Of a DNA stretch of 64,000 bases, positions 1-9,001 are shown piece by piece. Position numbers and translations under genes: made by a program. Below the pieces are notes generated by a model. It did no database searches. It was not told the DNA's origin and was given only the letters and a program-made list of their open reading frames with translations. The DNA is taken from contig NZ_RJZE01000013.1 of the NCBI RefSeq assembly GCF_003986935.1, forward strand, positions 62,001 to 126,000. The letters are read 5' to 3'. Numbering within the stretch: the stretch's first letter is position 1; every line of letters starts with the position of its first letter. Source of the DNA: Paraburkholderia kururiensis JCM 10599 = LMG 19447. GTDB taxonomy: Bacteria > Pseudomonadota > Gammaproteobacteria > Burkholderiales > Burkholderiaceae.

Positions 1-944
1 TTCACCACCGCATAGACGTAGGAGCGCTCGCCCTCGAATGCCGAGGCCGGATGCATGTAGCGCTGCCAGTTGCTGCATCGCGCCGGATAGTAGCCTTCCG
101 TTTCCCAGAAGTAGGGAAGCGACCGCCGGCTATCGAGTTCCGCGATGAAATCCGCTGGCGCCTGCTGCTCGATGGCGATCTCGCGCACGCCTCGCAGCGT
201 CTCGTCGGTATGCACGATCAGCAGATACGCCGCGCCTGCGCTGTCGAGCATCAGCAGGCCGTTGGGCTGATAGGAAAGGTAGTGCTCGACGATGTTCAGC
301 CGGTGGAAGATTTCATCCACCTTCGCTGCGAACAGCGTGTCTTTCAGAAACGCGTATTCCGTGACGGCCAGCGTGTCGAGCACCGTGCCGCATGCCTTTT
401 CGAAGTACGCGTTCTGCATGTCCTCGACCGCCTGGTTCAGCGTCGCAATGGCTTCGCTGTCCTGCTTGCGGATGAAGCGGTCGATCAACCCTTCGTTGAA
501 GCTCTTCACCGCAAGGTGCTCGTTAGCCTTGCCCGTCAGGATGATTTTCCTGACGGCCGGATTCGCGATGCGCCGGCAAAATTCGAGGCCGTTCATCTCG
601 GGCATGTCGTAGTCCACGACGACGACGGACGTACGGGCGAACCGTCGGCCGTTATGCACTTGCTGTCGAATGGCTTCGAGGCTCATGGCGATGACATGAT
701 GCGTGTCGTCTTCGTCGGTTCTGTCCCTGTAGGGCTCAAAAAACGGTTCGACGAAGCGCCCGCCTGCCTCGCTTGGGCTGGGCTTGTCGTTGAGCGATCG
801 CAGCGCCTGAACCGGCGAATTGAACAGCCGGAAGGCGAGCTGCGAACCGAGCTGAAGGCTGAGATTCGAGAGAAACGCCGCGCTGTCGTCGACGAACCCC
901 ACGGTGGTGGGGAAGAAGAATGGCTTGATCGTATCGGCGGTCAT
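1..944 (-). CDS. Response regulator, LqsR/CqsS-partner type (partial, 3' end beyond window)
   Basis: At least 314 codons are visible and the gene runs off the left edge. An N-terminal receiver-like domain is readable: acidic pair D19-D20, then the phospho-acceptor region VVVVDYDMPEMNG with D111, then ILTGK. About 90 residues separate the acidic pair from D111, roughly twice the usual spacing, so the receiver carries an insertion. The remaining ~190 residues match no DNA-binding or output domain that I recognise. The start ATG overlaps the stop of the upstream sensor kinase by 4 bases (ATGA), so the two are almost certainly co-translated and form a kinase-regulator pair. The link to LqsR-like regulators is inferred from the kinase partner and from the lack of a standard output domain. 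Confidence 0.8.
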   Translation of the reverse strand, partial: MTADTIKPFFFPTTVGFVDDSAAFLSNLSLQLGSQLAFRLFNSPVQALRSLNDKPSPSEAGGRFVEPFFEPYRDRTDEDDTHHVIAMSLEAIRQQVHNGRRFARTSVVVVDYDMPEMNGLEFCRRIANPAVRKIILTGKANEHLAVKSFNEGLIDRFIRKQDSEAIATLNQAVEDMQNAYFEKACGTVLDTLAVTEYAFLKDTLFAAKVDEIFHRLNIVEHYLSYQPNGLLMLDSAGAAYLLIVHTDETLRGVREIAIEQQAPADFIAELDSRRSLPYFWETEGYYPARCSNWQRYMHPASAFEGERSYVYAVV

Positions 945-2275
945 GGCAGCGGGAATATCAGCACGAATTCGGTGTACTGGCCCTTCACGGAAGAGCATTC
1001 GATCGCCCCGCCGAAGGAGCGCATGACATCCCGGCAGAAAGCGAGGCCGATGCCGGTGCTGGGTGAAACGTCGGCTGGCACGGTGTCCGGCGACGTAGCC
1101 TGTTCGCTTGCTCCCGACGAGGTGTAGAAGCGGGTGAACACGTGCGGCAATGCATCGGCGTCGATGCCGCGCCCGGTATCGCGGAAGATGAGCCGGTTGT
1201 CGCGGCTGGAGGGCAGCAGGCGAATGGTGATGTCGGCGTGGCTTACGCCGCTCATGTGGCGGAAGGCGTTCTTGAGCAGGTTGAAGAGCACGTGGACCAT
1301 CAGCATTTCCGAGCCTTCGAACTCGAAGCCTGCCGTGAGATCGCAGTGCACGCGTTGCTGTTCGTCGTCACGGAACGGGTAGCGCGCGAGCGCGACGCGT
1401 ACGCACTCTTCTATCGAGCAGCGCGAGAAAGGTTGCGTATAGCCGCCGGTAAATCGCGCGTTGGCGAGCAGCATGTCGATGATGCCGTTCGAATGCAGGG
1501 CTTCCTGCTCCACGCGCGCCAGCACGCCTTGCATCGAGAGAAGGTGGGCGATGCGGATTTTCGGCACAGGAAGCTGGCCACGCTGCGCGATGGCGTAACT
1601 GTCGAGCAGCGCGGGCAGGAAGCGTGTGAGGCCTGCTGCTCCGGCACGAATGGCGAGCAGTGGCGTGCGCAGTTCATGCGCGACGCTGCTCGCGGTCGCG
1701 AGCATGGCGCGCTCCTGCTCGATGCGCACACGTTCCAGATCGTAGTTGGCCAGCGCACCGATGCCGATGGCGAAAGAAAAGATGGCCAGATGCGCGAGAT
1801 ACCCGAGTTCCACCGGCTGGGTGGTCAGGCAATAGGCGACTACGGCAAGACTGATTCCGACCACGAAATGCAGGACCAGCATCAGCCAGTCCAGCAACAG
1901 GACCATGACGAAGACGGCAATCAGTGCGCTTTCGACCCACACTTCCGTGCCGCCGTTCTTCAGCAGCATGAACCCGAAGAAGAAAGGCAGCGCATATAGG
2001 GCCGACGCATACCAGTACCACGGCAGGTACTTTTGCAGGCTCGCGGGCCAGCGGTCGTGGAAGATGATCGGCACGAAAAGCACTGAGCCGACCACACGCA
2101 ACCACAGGTTCTCGTAGGGCTGCGGGAACAGATCGCGCCAGACGTAGTAGTAGAGCGGGAAGCCGATCACCGCGACAACGGCAAGCGGACGCATGCGGCG
2201 CTTCGCATACTGCATGTTGTTCAATGCAGGCGCGAATGCACGGTTCGTCCACTGCGATAGTTTCGATAAGTTCAT
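941..2275 (-). CDS. CqsS/LqsS-type membrane sensor histidine kinase
   Basis: 444 aa. Residues ~30-175 form about six hydrophobic helices with no large periplasmic loop. This includes GFPLYYYVW and LFPQPYENLWLR, closely resembling the membrane sensor of Vibrio CqsS, which detects alpha-hydroxyketone autoinducers. A HisKA box follows (SSVAHELRTPLLAIRAG, H200), then an HATPase domain with NLLKNAFRH, DTGRGID and GIGLAFC. Unlike CqsS it has no fused receiver, and the receiver is instead the overlapping downstream gene, as in the Legionella LqsS layout. The similarity is recognised by eye, so the ligand is inferred. No cqsA/lqsA-type synthase is in the window; it could lie past the left edge. Confidence 0.82.
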   Translation of the reverse strand: MNLSKLSQWTNRAFAPALNNMQYAKRRMRPLAVVAVIGFPLYYYVWRDLFPQPYENLWLRVVGSVLFVPIIFHDRWPASLQKYLPWYWYASALYALPFFFGFMLLKNGGTEVWVESALIAVFVMVLLLDWLMLVLHFVVGISLAVVAYCLTTQPVELGYLAHLAIFSFAIGIGALANYDLERVRIEQERAMLATASSVAHELRTPLLAIRAGAAGLTRFLPALLDSYAIAQRGQLPVPKIRIAHLLSMQGVLARVEQEALHSNGIIDMLLANARFTGGYTQPFSRCSIEECVRVALARYPFRDDEQQRVHCDLTAGFEFEGSEMLMVHVLFNLLKNAFRHMSGVSHADITIRLLPSSRDNRLIFRDTGRGIDADALPHVFTRFYTSSGASEQATSPDTVPADVSPSTGIGLAFCRDVMRSFGGAIECSSVKGQYTEFVLIFPLP

Positions 2276-2541
2276 GGGAACCGATGAATCTTGTCTCTGG
2301 CGTCGGAATGAACGATCCCTTCGGCGCGAACAGGCGAGCGGTTAGAAGGCGGGTATTCCTGGCCCCATTGTTTGTTTGCGTCGGCATAACGGGGGCGAAG
2401 CATCGTCTCCTGCATGGCTTCCTGTTCCCCGAGACCCGCCTACTTTGTTACGACGGGCTAATTTACCATTGCAAAACCGTTCCGTGGCTCATTTCGTGAC
2501 GCGTGATGCGACTGCTGGCATTGAAATTCTGTTGCCATAGA

Positions 2542-2580
2542 GTTCGGCGAACTGAAATTGATTCGCCGAACATTTTTTTA
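2542..2580 (+). terminator. Rho-independent terminator with no annotated gene upstream
   Basis: A perfect 10-bp stem (GTTCGGCGAA at 2542-2551 with TTCGCCGAAC at 2562-2571), a 10-nt loop and then an ATTTTTTTA tract (2572-2580). The T-run is only on the plus strand. The nearest upstream gene is on the minus strand, so the terminator appears to end a short untranslated plus-strand transcript. Confidence 0.75.
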
Positions 2581-2600
2581 ATGCGTTATGCATGGTGGCA

Positions 2601-2615
2601 AATATCGCGGATATT
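2601..2615. promoter_or_regulatory. AATATC-GCG-GATATT inverted repeat
   Basis: A perfect 6-bp inverted repeat around GCG in the divergent intergenic region. It has the shape of a dimeric regulator site, but no binding protein can be named from the sequence. Confidence 0.3.
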
Positions 2616-2832
2616 CGATGCAAACCGAATATATCTGTAATGACGCGATAGATACGAACCACCGGTATGCGGAAGCGATTGCTCATTCCGGTTCGCCCAG
2701 AACGAATAACCCTCTCCGACCCACCCAAAAATTAAAGACCCTCCGGCGCGAGTTCGAACCTCTCCGAATGGATAGCTACCCCGCGCGTTTTGACCTGGCC
2801 TAATATGCGCGTCCCGTCTCCATGGCCCGGTT

Positions 2833-3306
2833 ATGGACGCAACATCGTCTTCTTCCCGATCGCGCCGCAAGGATGTCCGGCGAAGCCCGCCTCGGCTTAC
2901 CCGGGAGATGTTGCTGCCGCTGCCGGCAGCCACTGTGCGGGCGCTCTCGCTCGAATCCCATACGGCGCTTGCTGCCGTCATCGCCGGACACGCCACAGCG
3001 CCGGTGGTGAACCGCCTCTTCAAGACGCTCTATCTCACCTGGTTCCTTCAGCAAGGCATGGGTGAGTTGCCGGAGACGGAGGCGTTTCGCAGCGCAGAAG
3101 CCGCGCTCATGCTTTGTTCACGGTGTGTGCGCGAAGGCCGCGAATGGCGGCTCGCGGAGGCCGGTCGCGTTGCGCTGTGCCGCATTCTCGCCCTCAACGA
3201 CCATTTGCTCGCCTGCGCTCCCGCGCATTGCCATGCCGAGGCCACGCGACGGCTGCGCAAGCTGGCCACATCGCGGGCGTTGGGGGCGTCGTCGGACTTG
3301 CCCTGA
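2833..3306 (+). CDS. Conserved hypothetical protein (Burkholderiaceae type)
   Basis: 157 aa, basic N terminus (SSSRSRRKDVRR) followed by a compact alpha-helical region (residues ~22-150) with no signal peptide or membrane segment. I know similar Burkholderia proteins, with the PPRLTREMLLPLPAATVRALSLE type of opening, sometimes labelled Fis family regulators. I see no clear helix-turn-helix, so I assign no function. The start follows GGTT with no good ribosome-binding site. A TAATAT hexamer lies 27 bp upstream. The gene stands alone between the quorum-sensor pair and the first CHASE2 kinase. Confidence 0.6.
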   Translation: MDATSSSSRSRRKDVRRSPPRLTREMLLPLPAATVRALSLESHTALAAVIAGHATAPVVNRLFKTLYLTWFLQQGMGELPETEAFRSAEAALMLCSRCVREGREWRLAEAGRVALCRILALNDHLLACAPAHCHAEATRRLRKLATSRALGASSDLP

Positions 3307-3864
3307 TGTTGGCGTGGTACCCGCCCGCCACTGCTTGCTCCTGATCCCCAACGCCATGAACCAGCCGTCCCCGGCGCTATCCCTTCAGCGCCCCACCTTC
3401 ATGCAGACGTGACGCCTGGCGCCTGTCGCAGAGCGTCTCGCTCTCCCGGTTACCGGCGCATATTGGGGTACGGTATGCTTGCGTAACGTCGGATGGCACG
3501 GCGGTGCCGATCGCACACCTCCTGTGCACGCGGTATCCGGCCTCGCCGGGGCACGCCATTCGACCGCATTGAAGACCGATTCGGTGGTGGAGTGTCATGG
3601 GAATGGCGGTTGGGATAGGGGAGCGGGCAAGTGCAGCGAGTCCGCAGAATGAGGCCGCGATTCTGGGCTCTGCATCGGGCCGTGCATCAGGTCTTTTATT
3701 GGGCCGGGGCTGGGACGGCCTCTTGAGCCGCACATCGGGCCACGCCCGTATCCAGAGGGCCCTTCGAGCCGAAGCACCTGCGCCTCGGGCCCGGTGCACA
3801 GGGCATCCGATCATGTCGTGTGTAACGAGCGGCGTGCAGTCCTTCACGCCTCTGTGGTGAACCC
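3307..3864. other. Intergenic region, no clear feature
   Basis: 558 bp before the first CHASE2 kinase. It presumably carries that kinase's promoter, but I see no convincing promoter, terminator or small gene. The only structure is a loosely repeated ATCGGGCC-type word between about 3675 and 3745. Confidence 0.4.
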
Positions 3865-6351
3865 ATGCCGACCACCTTGGACCTGCGCGCACGATACGGC
3901 CGCTCGGCCGGGCGCCGCTTCCTGTTCGAGTGGCTGGCCACGGGCATTTTCGGCGTGGCGGTGCTTGTCCTCGCGGCGCTGCTGCCCGTCACGGCGAGCC
4001 TCGATCACGTCGTCTACGACAGCTATCTCCGGCTGAACGCGCGAACGCCGTCGGCGGACATTGTGATGGTCGAGATCGACAACGCGAGCATCGCGCAGCT
4101 CGGCCGCTGGCCGTGGCCGCGCAGCGTCCATACACGTCTTGCCGAGACACTCGCGAAGGCGCATCCCGCCGCGGTGATCTACGACGTCCTGTTCACCGAA
4201 CCTTCGCCGGACGACCAGGCGCTTGCACGCGCCTTCGCCGATGCGCCCACGTTCCTTCCCGTTCTGCTCTCGCCTGCCGACGAAACCGGCATGCGCGAGG
4301 CGCTGCGTCCTGTCGCCCCGCTGGCGGCCGCAGCCGCAGGGCTCGGGCATATCAACCTCGAGGTGGACAGCGACGGCATCGTGCGCAGCGTCGCGCTGTT
4401 CGAAGGCGATGCGCATTCGCGCTGGCCGCAGTTGATGGTGCCGGTCTGGCGCGCCATTCGCAGCGGGCGCCTGCCGCTGGCCGACGGCAGCGAGGCCGCG
4501 CAGCGTGCGCCCGACATCACGCGCGTGGGCGGCACCGGCAGCGAAGCGCGCTTTCTCGTGCCGTTCAGCCGCGCCGCGCAGCACTACCGCAAGGTGTCGT
4601 TCGCGCAGGTGCTGGCGGGCACCGTGCCGCCCGAGTGGTTTCGCGGGCGCATCGTGATCGTGGGCGCCACGGCGTCGGGCCTCTACGATCGTTTTGCCAT
4701 ACCGCTGTCGGGCGCGCTGGGTCCGCTGCCGGGCGCTTATATCCACGCCAACGTGCTCGATACGCTGCTGCGCGGCGACGCGATAGAACCCGTGTCGCGC
4801 CCCATCACCATTGCGGCCTCGCTTGTGCCGCTGGCGCTGTTGCTGGCCGGCTTTCTCGTGTTTTCGCCCGTACGTTCGCTGATCCTGACGGCCGTGCTCG
4901 CCGTGTGCGCGCTCGTATTCGGCGGCGCGTTGCTTTTCGGCGCGCATCGCTGGATGACGCCCGTGCCGGCCATCCTCGCGCTCGTTTCGCTGTATCCGGC
5001 CTGGAGCTGGCGGCGTCTCGAAATGACCATGGCGTACCTGCGCAAGGAACTGCAGCAGCTTGCCGACGAACCGAACCTGCTGCCCGAAGCGCCCCGGCGG
5101 CGGCGCGAGTTCAGCGGCGACGTGCTGGAACGGTACATGGCGCTGATGGCGCAGGCGGCCCAGCGCGTGCAGGACATGAAGCGCTTCGTGTGGGACAGCC
5201 TCGACAGCGTGCCTGAACCGATCCTCGTGGCCGACCGCCTGGGCGCGGTGCTGATCGCGAATCAGGCGGCGCGCGCGCACTTCGCGCGGCTGGGCGAGGG
5301 GCCGCCGGAAGGCCGGCTCATGCGCGACGCGCTGGCGGATCTCGCGTTCGTGAAGACCATCGACGCGAGCCCGGAAGCCGATACCTTCGCGCGTGCCCAT
5401 TGGCCTGCGCCGCTCGACCCCACGCGGGCCGAGTACGCGACGCTGATGGAAGAGGGCGTGGAGGTGCGCGACCGCGAAGAGCGCGACCACCTGCTGCGCT
5501 ACGCGAAGTGCACCAACGCCGAAGGCGAGCAGACCGGCTGGATTGCGGGCCTCGTCGACGTAACGGCCCTGCACGAGGCCGAACGTCAGCGCGAAGACGC
5601 CTTGCGTCTGCTCTCGCACGACATGCGCTCGCCGCAGGCATCCATCCTTGCGCTCGTGGAGATCGAACGCGCGCGCAACGAGTCGCCGCACGTGCAGGGC
5701 TTGATGCAGCGCATCGAGCGCTACGCGCGCCGCGCGCTCGAACTTGCCGACGACTTCGTGCAACTCGCGCGCGCCGAATCGCAACCTTATGACCTGCGTG
5801 CCGCGAGCCTCGGCGAACTCGTGATCGATGCGAGCGACGAAGTGTGGCCGCAGGCACATGCGAAGCACATCCAGATCGACCACGCATTCGAGGACGACGG
5901 CGAGGCCTGGGTCTGCGCAGACCGTTCGCTCATCACGCGCGCGCTCGTGAATATCCTCAACAACGCGGTGAAGTACAGTCCCGGGAACACGCATATCACC
6001 TGCACCGTGGCGCTCGAACCGGCGACGAGTGCCGACCGTCGCGTGGTCTGCACGATCCGCGACCAGGGTTACGGCATTCCGCTTGCGGAGCAGGCGTATC
6101 TGTTCGAACGTTTCCGGCGCTTTCATGCCGATGACCGGCCCGAGGTGAACGGCACCGGTCTCGGCATGGCGTTCGTAAAGACCGTGGTGATGCGCCACGG
6201 GGGCGATGTCACGGTGCAAAGCGAGCCGGGCAAGGGCACCGCGTTTACCATTTCGCTTCCGCTCTTTCTCGAAGAAGCCGACGATGCCCTGCCGGACGAC
6301 GCCGGGAACGAGCACGCACACGGCGAAAAGCCGGATGCTCATGCGGGTTAG
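3865..6351 (+). CDS. CHASE2-domain sensor histidine kinase (first of two)
   Basis: 828 aa membrane kinase. After one N-terminal membrane segment (residues ~19-42), a periplasmic CHASE2 domain follows with the typical DHVVYDSYLRLNAR opening and VEIDNASIAQLGRWPWPR. Three closely spaced membrane helices come next (~residues 312-385). The cytoplasmic part has a PAS-like segment (~430-560), a HisKA box with H585 in LLSHDMRSPQ and an HATPase domain with NNAVKYS, DQGYGIP and GTGLGMAF. CHASE2 is an extracytoplasmic sensor of unknown ligand. No receiver is fused. The probable regulator lies 3.6 kb downstream (10001), next to a paralogue of this kinase. A lipoprotein gene follows 39 bp after the stop. 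Confidence 0.92.
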   Translation: MPTTLDLRARYGRSAGRRFLFEWLATGIFGVAVLVLAALLPVTASLDHVVYDSYLRLNARTPSADIVMVEIDNASIAQLGRWPWPRSVHTRLAETLAKAHPAAVIYDVLFTEPSPDDQALARAFADAPTFLPVLLSPADETGMREALRPVAPLAAAAAGLGHINLEVDSDGIVRSVALFEGDAHSRWPQLMVPVWRAIRSGRLPLADGSEAAQRAPDITRVGGTGSEARFLVPFSRAAQHYRKVSFAQVLAGTVPPEWFRGRIVIVGATASGLYDRFAIPLSGALGPLPGAYIHANVLDTLLRGDAIEPVSRPITIAASLVPLALLLAGFLVFSPVRSLILTAVLAVCALVFGGALLFGAHRWMTPVPAILALVSLYPAWSWRRLEMTMAYLRKELQQLADEPNLLPEAPRRRREFSGDVLERYMALMAQAAQRVQDMKRFVWDSLDSVPEPILVADRLGAVLIANQAARAHFARLGEGPPEGRLMRDALADLAFVKTIDASPEADTFARAHWPAPLDPTRAEYATLMEEGVEVRDREERDHLLRYAKCTNAEGEQTGWIAGLVDVTALHEAERQREDALRLLSHDMRSPQASILALVEIERARNESPHVQGLMQRIERYARRALELADDFVQLARAESQPYDLRAASLGELVIDASDEVWPQAHAKHIQIDHAFEDDGEAWVCADRSLITRALVNILNNAVKYSPGNTHITCTVALEPATSADRRVVCTIRDQGYGIPLAEQAYLFERFRRFHADDRPEVNGTGLGMAFVKTVVMRHGGDVTVQSEPGKGTAFTISLPLFLEEADDALPDDAGNEHAHGEKPDAHAG

Positions 6352-6390
6352 CCGATCGGGTTAGCCGATACCCATCGAACAGGACGTGGA

Positions 6391-7047
6391 ATGCCATTGC
6401 CCATGAAGACCTTCTTGCTGACCTGCGTCGTGCTGGCGGCCGCGAGCCTTGCCGGATGTGCGGGCGTGCGAACCGAAGTGCAGGCCACCGGTATGCATGA
6501 GGCGCCGCAGGGCGACCTGCGCTATCGGTTCATGCGCACGCCGGCGCAGCAAGCCGATGTCGGTCAATCGACATGGGAAAGCCAGTTGCGCGACGCACTC
6601 GCGCAACACGGTTTCAGCGATGCGAACGATGCAAACGAAGCAAATGCTGCAAGCGGCGCGGCCGACGCAACGCGAGGGTCGCGTTACCTGATCTCCGTGG
6701 CGTATGAAACGCGGCCGGTGGGCATCGCGGTGCGCGGGCCCGAGTGCGCGAGCAACGCCGACAACTGCGGCGCAAATGACGCGCCCCGGGAAGCTTCGCC
6801 GTTTGCTGGACGCTACCTGCACCGTCTGACGCTGCGCTTCATCGACGCGCGTTCCGGCGAGGAAATCTACAAGGTGACGGGCACGCGCCGCGACCGCGAT
6901 GCGCATGCGTCGCCGGCGTTCGGGTATCTCGTGAAAAGCGCGCTCGCCCGGTTCCCGTTCGACGGCGGCCGCTGGCAGATCGAGCTGCGCGAAGCGGACG
7001 ACGGCAGGCAGGCCGACGTCGTCTCCGTGAAGCCGCTCTCGCCTTGA
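6391..7047 (+). CDS. Putative lipoprotein, DUF4136-like
   Basis: 218 aa. The signal peptide ends in a lipobox ASLAGC (C23), so it should be a lipid-anchored envelope protein. The mature part has the layout of DUF4136-type lipoproteins: an early YRFMRTPAQQ strand, a DALAQHGF segment, a variable Asn/Ala-rich linker (NDANEANAASGAADA, residues ~75-90) and a C-terminal LTLRFIDARSGEEIYKVTGTR region. An AGGA motif 6 bp upstream supports the ATG at 6391 over the internal ATG at 6403. It is probably co-transcribed with the CHASE2 kinase. Function unknown. Confidence 0.75.
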   Translation: MPLPMKTFLLTCVVLAAASLAGCAGVRTEVQATGMHEAPQGDLRYRFMRTPAQQADVGQSTWESQLRDALAQHGFSDANDANEANAASGAADATRGSRYLISVAYETRPVGIAVRGPECASNADNCGANDAPREASPFAGRYLHRLTLRFIDARSGEEIYKVTGTRRDRDAHASPAFGYLVKSALARFPFDGGRWQIELREADDGRQADVVSVKPLSP

Positions 7048-7125
7048 TGCGGCGACGCGCGTACCACTGCAGCCGTTTCAGCCGCTTTAGGGCGTGCTCC
7101 CCTCAAGCTTCAGACATCGCAGGTC

Positions 7126-8979
7126 ATGACCGTACCCGACACTCCGTTTTTCCGCATCGCGCAGCGTCTTGAGCAGGGCGAATTGATCGAGGCCTCCTAC
7201 GAAATCGACGCGTGGCTGGCCAATGCGCCCGACGATCCGCACGCGCTTACCGCACGCGCCTGGCTGCTCCGCCTGCTCGGTCGACATGGCGAAGCCGCTC
7301 CGCTCGTCGAACGCGCGCATGCGCAGGCGCCGGACTTCGCGCCGACGCTGCTGGAGCGGGCCCGTCTCGCGCGGCTGAGCGATGACTCGCAGCGGGCTCA
7401 TGCCTCGTATGAGGCCTGGTATAAGGCTTGGCACGAGGCCTGGTGCGAGGCCCGGCACGAGGCCCGGCATGAGGACGCGGCACATCGCACGGCAGAGGAC
7501 GCCTCCGCAGCGTTCGACGAATGGGTCGCGCTGTTGCACGCCACGGGCCAATACGGTCTCGCTGCCCAGGTTGCCGCGCGATGGTGCGACGCGTGCCCGG
7601 AACTCGCGCGGGCCTGGTTCCAGCAAGGGTTCTCGCATCAGATGAACAACGCGCTCCAGCGCGCGCTCGCGGCCTATCAGCGGGCGCAGGCGCTGGACTC
7701 CGACTACCCGACGCTGCTCAACAACATCGGCGCACTCCATGAATCGCTCGGCGAGCACGATGTGGCGCTCAGATTCTGCAACGAAGCGATCCGCGTGGAT
7801 GCCGCCGATTTCCGTGCCTGGACCAACGCATCGAACGCGTGGCTTGCGCTGCGGGAGCCGTATCGAGCATCGATCGCGGCTGCACGCGCCCGCACGCTCG
7901 CGCCCGACTATGCACCCGCGCTGCTCGCGCACAGCAACGCGCTGAAGGAGTTTCAGCAATGGGACGCGGCGCTGGAGCCGCTCGTCCATCTCGCGAAAAT
8001 CGGCGTGGCGGACGCGAAGATCCAGTGGTCCATCGCCATGCTGCAACTGCTGCGCGGCGACTACGAGAACGGTCTCATCAATCACGAGGCGAGATGGCGA
8101 GGTTCGAGCGAAATGCAGGCGCTGCAGCCGCTTCCGCCTGAACAGCACTGGAATGGCGAGGACCTCGCGGGCAAGACACTGCTGGTGTGGGGCGAGCAGG
8201 GTTTCGGCGACGTGTTTCAGTTCGTGCGCTTCGTGCCGCTCATTGCTGAACGCGTGCGCGCGGCGGGCGGCACGCTCATCTACTGCTGCGTGGCACAACT
8301 TCTGCCGCTGCTGTCGCGCAGTCTCGCGCACCTGGGTTTGCAGATCGTCCCGCACGATGCCCCGCAACTTCCGTATTTCGATCGGCACCTGCCGCTCGCA
8401 AGCGCGCCGCTCGTGCTCGGCATCACGCTGGACAATCTGCCCGCGCCGCGTGCGTATCTGCAAGCCGATGCGGCCCGCGTTGCAGGTTGGCGTGAGCGGC
8501 TGGCGCGCACCGGCGGCCTGAAGGTGGGGCTCGTGTGGAGCGGCAGCCGCGGGCACAAGCGCAATCCGTTGCGCGCCGTGCCGCCCGCCGACTATGCGCA
8601 CGCCTTCCGGGGGCTGTCGGGCGTCGAATTCGTGAGTCTCCAGGTGGACGGCCGGGACGAGCTGGCCACGATGGCCGCCGAAGGCCTGCCCGTGACGGAC
8701 TACACCGCCGACCTGCGCTCGTTCGACGACACGGCCGCGCTCATCTCGAGCCTCGATCTCGTCATTACCGTCTGCACGTCCGTGGCGCACCTCTCGGGCG
8801 CCCTCGGTGCGCCGACGTGGCTGCTGCTGGACGTGTGCCCGCATTGGGTCTGGATGCTGGAGCGCAGCGACAGCCCGTGGTATCCGTCTGTCACGATTTA
8901 CCGGCAGCAGGCGTATCGGGAGTGGGGGCCGGTGGTGGAGCGCGTTGCGGCGGATCTGCGAAGGCAGATCGAGGGGTGA
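7126..8979 (+). CDS. Tetratricopeptide-repeat protein with glycosyltransferase-like C-terminal domain
   Basis: 617 aa, no signal peptide. Residues ~1-310 are TPR helices (for example ALAAYQRAQALDSDYPTLLNNIG). Residues ~330-617 resemble the GT9/GT41-like domain common in Burkholderia TPR proteins: LLVWGEQGFGDVFQFVRFVPL, then GLVWSGSRGHKRNP, then a putative sugar-nucleotide site around LDLVITVCTSVAHLSGALGAPTW. Substrate unknown. Residues ~95-118 are a run of four-residue units (YEAW YKAW HEAW CEAR HEAR HEDA) encoded by 12-bp tandem repeats. The gene closes the first signalling group and is followed directly by a GC-rich hairpin. Confidence 0.8.
   Translation: MTVPDTPFFRIAQRLEQGELIEASYEIDAWLANAPDDPHALTARAWLLRLLGRHGEAAPLVERAHAQAPDFAPTLLERARLARLSDDSQRAHASYEAWYKAWHEAWCEARHEARHEDAAHRTAEDASAAFDEWVALLHATGQYGLAAQVAARWCDACPELARAWFQQGFSHQMNNALQRALAAYQRAQALDSDYPTLLNNIGALHESLGEHDVALRFCNEAIRVDAADFRAWTNASNAWLALREPYRASIAAARARTLAPDYAPALLAHSNALKEFQQWDAALEPLVHLAKIGVADAKIQWSIAMLQLLRGDYENGLINHEARWRGSSEMQALQPLPPEQHWNGEDLAGKTLLVWGEQGFGDVFQFVRFVPLIAERVRAAGGTLIYCCVAQLLPLLSRSLAHLGLQIVPHDAPQLPYFDRHLPLASAPLVLGITLDNLPAPRAYLQADAARVAGWRERLARTGGLKVGLVWSGSRGHKRNPLRAVPPADYAHAFRGLSGVEFVSLQVDGRDELATMAAEGLPVTDYTADLRSFDDTAALISSLDLVITVCTSVAHLSGALGAPTWLLLDVCPHWVWMLERSDSPWYPSVTIYRQQAYREWGPVVERVAADLRRQIEG
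7408..7479 (+). repeat. In-frame 12-bp tandem repeat, six units
   Basis: Six degenerate 12-bp units of the type CACGAGGCCTGG inside the TPR gene. Because 12 is a multiple of three, copy-number change keeps the frame and only lengthens or shortens a charged helix. Confidence 0.85.
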
Positions 8980-9001
8980 GCCGCCGCCTCTTTGCGGCGG
9001 C
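8980..9001 (+). terminator. GC-rich hairpin immediately after the TPR gene
   Basis: Perfect 8-bp stem GCCGCCGC / GCGGCGGC around CTCTTT, starting at the base after the stop codon. No real T-run follows (AAGCGTTTGA), so it may act as a weak or Rho-assisted terminator or an mRNA 3' end stabiliser. Confidence 0.45.

Larger units (their letters stand above)
2276..2832. other. Intergenic region with an orphan terminator and an inverted repeat
   Basis: 557 bp between the divergent kinase gene and the plus-strand gene at 2833. It is less GC-rich than its surroundings around 2440-2660. It holds a strong plus-strand intrinsic terminator (2542-2580), an AATATC-GCG-GATATT inverted repeat (2601-2615) and a TAATAT hexamer (2801-2806) that could be a -10 element for the gene at 2833. 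I could not identify a convincing -35 box. No open frame here looks like a real gene. Confidence 0.6.

Noticed and set aside
2521..2545. Possible sigma-54 promoter (TGGCA...TTGC) before the quorum-sensor region
   Set aside because: The GG-to-GC spacing is several bases too long for a functional -24/-12 promoter.
3844..6342. 832-residue open frame antisense to the first CHASE2 kinase
   Set aside because: The product is Arg/His/Ala-rich low-complexity sequence, a usual artefact opposite high-GC genes, and the plus-strand frame encodes a complete kinase.
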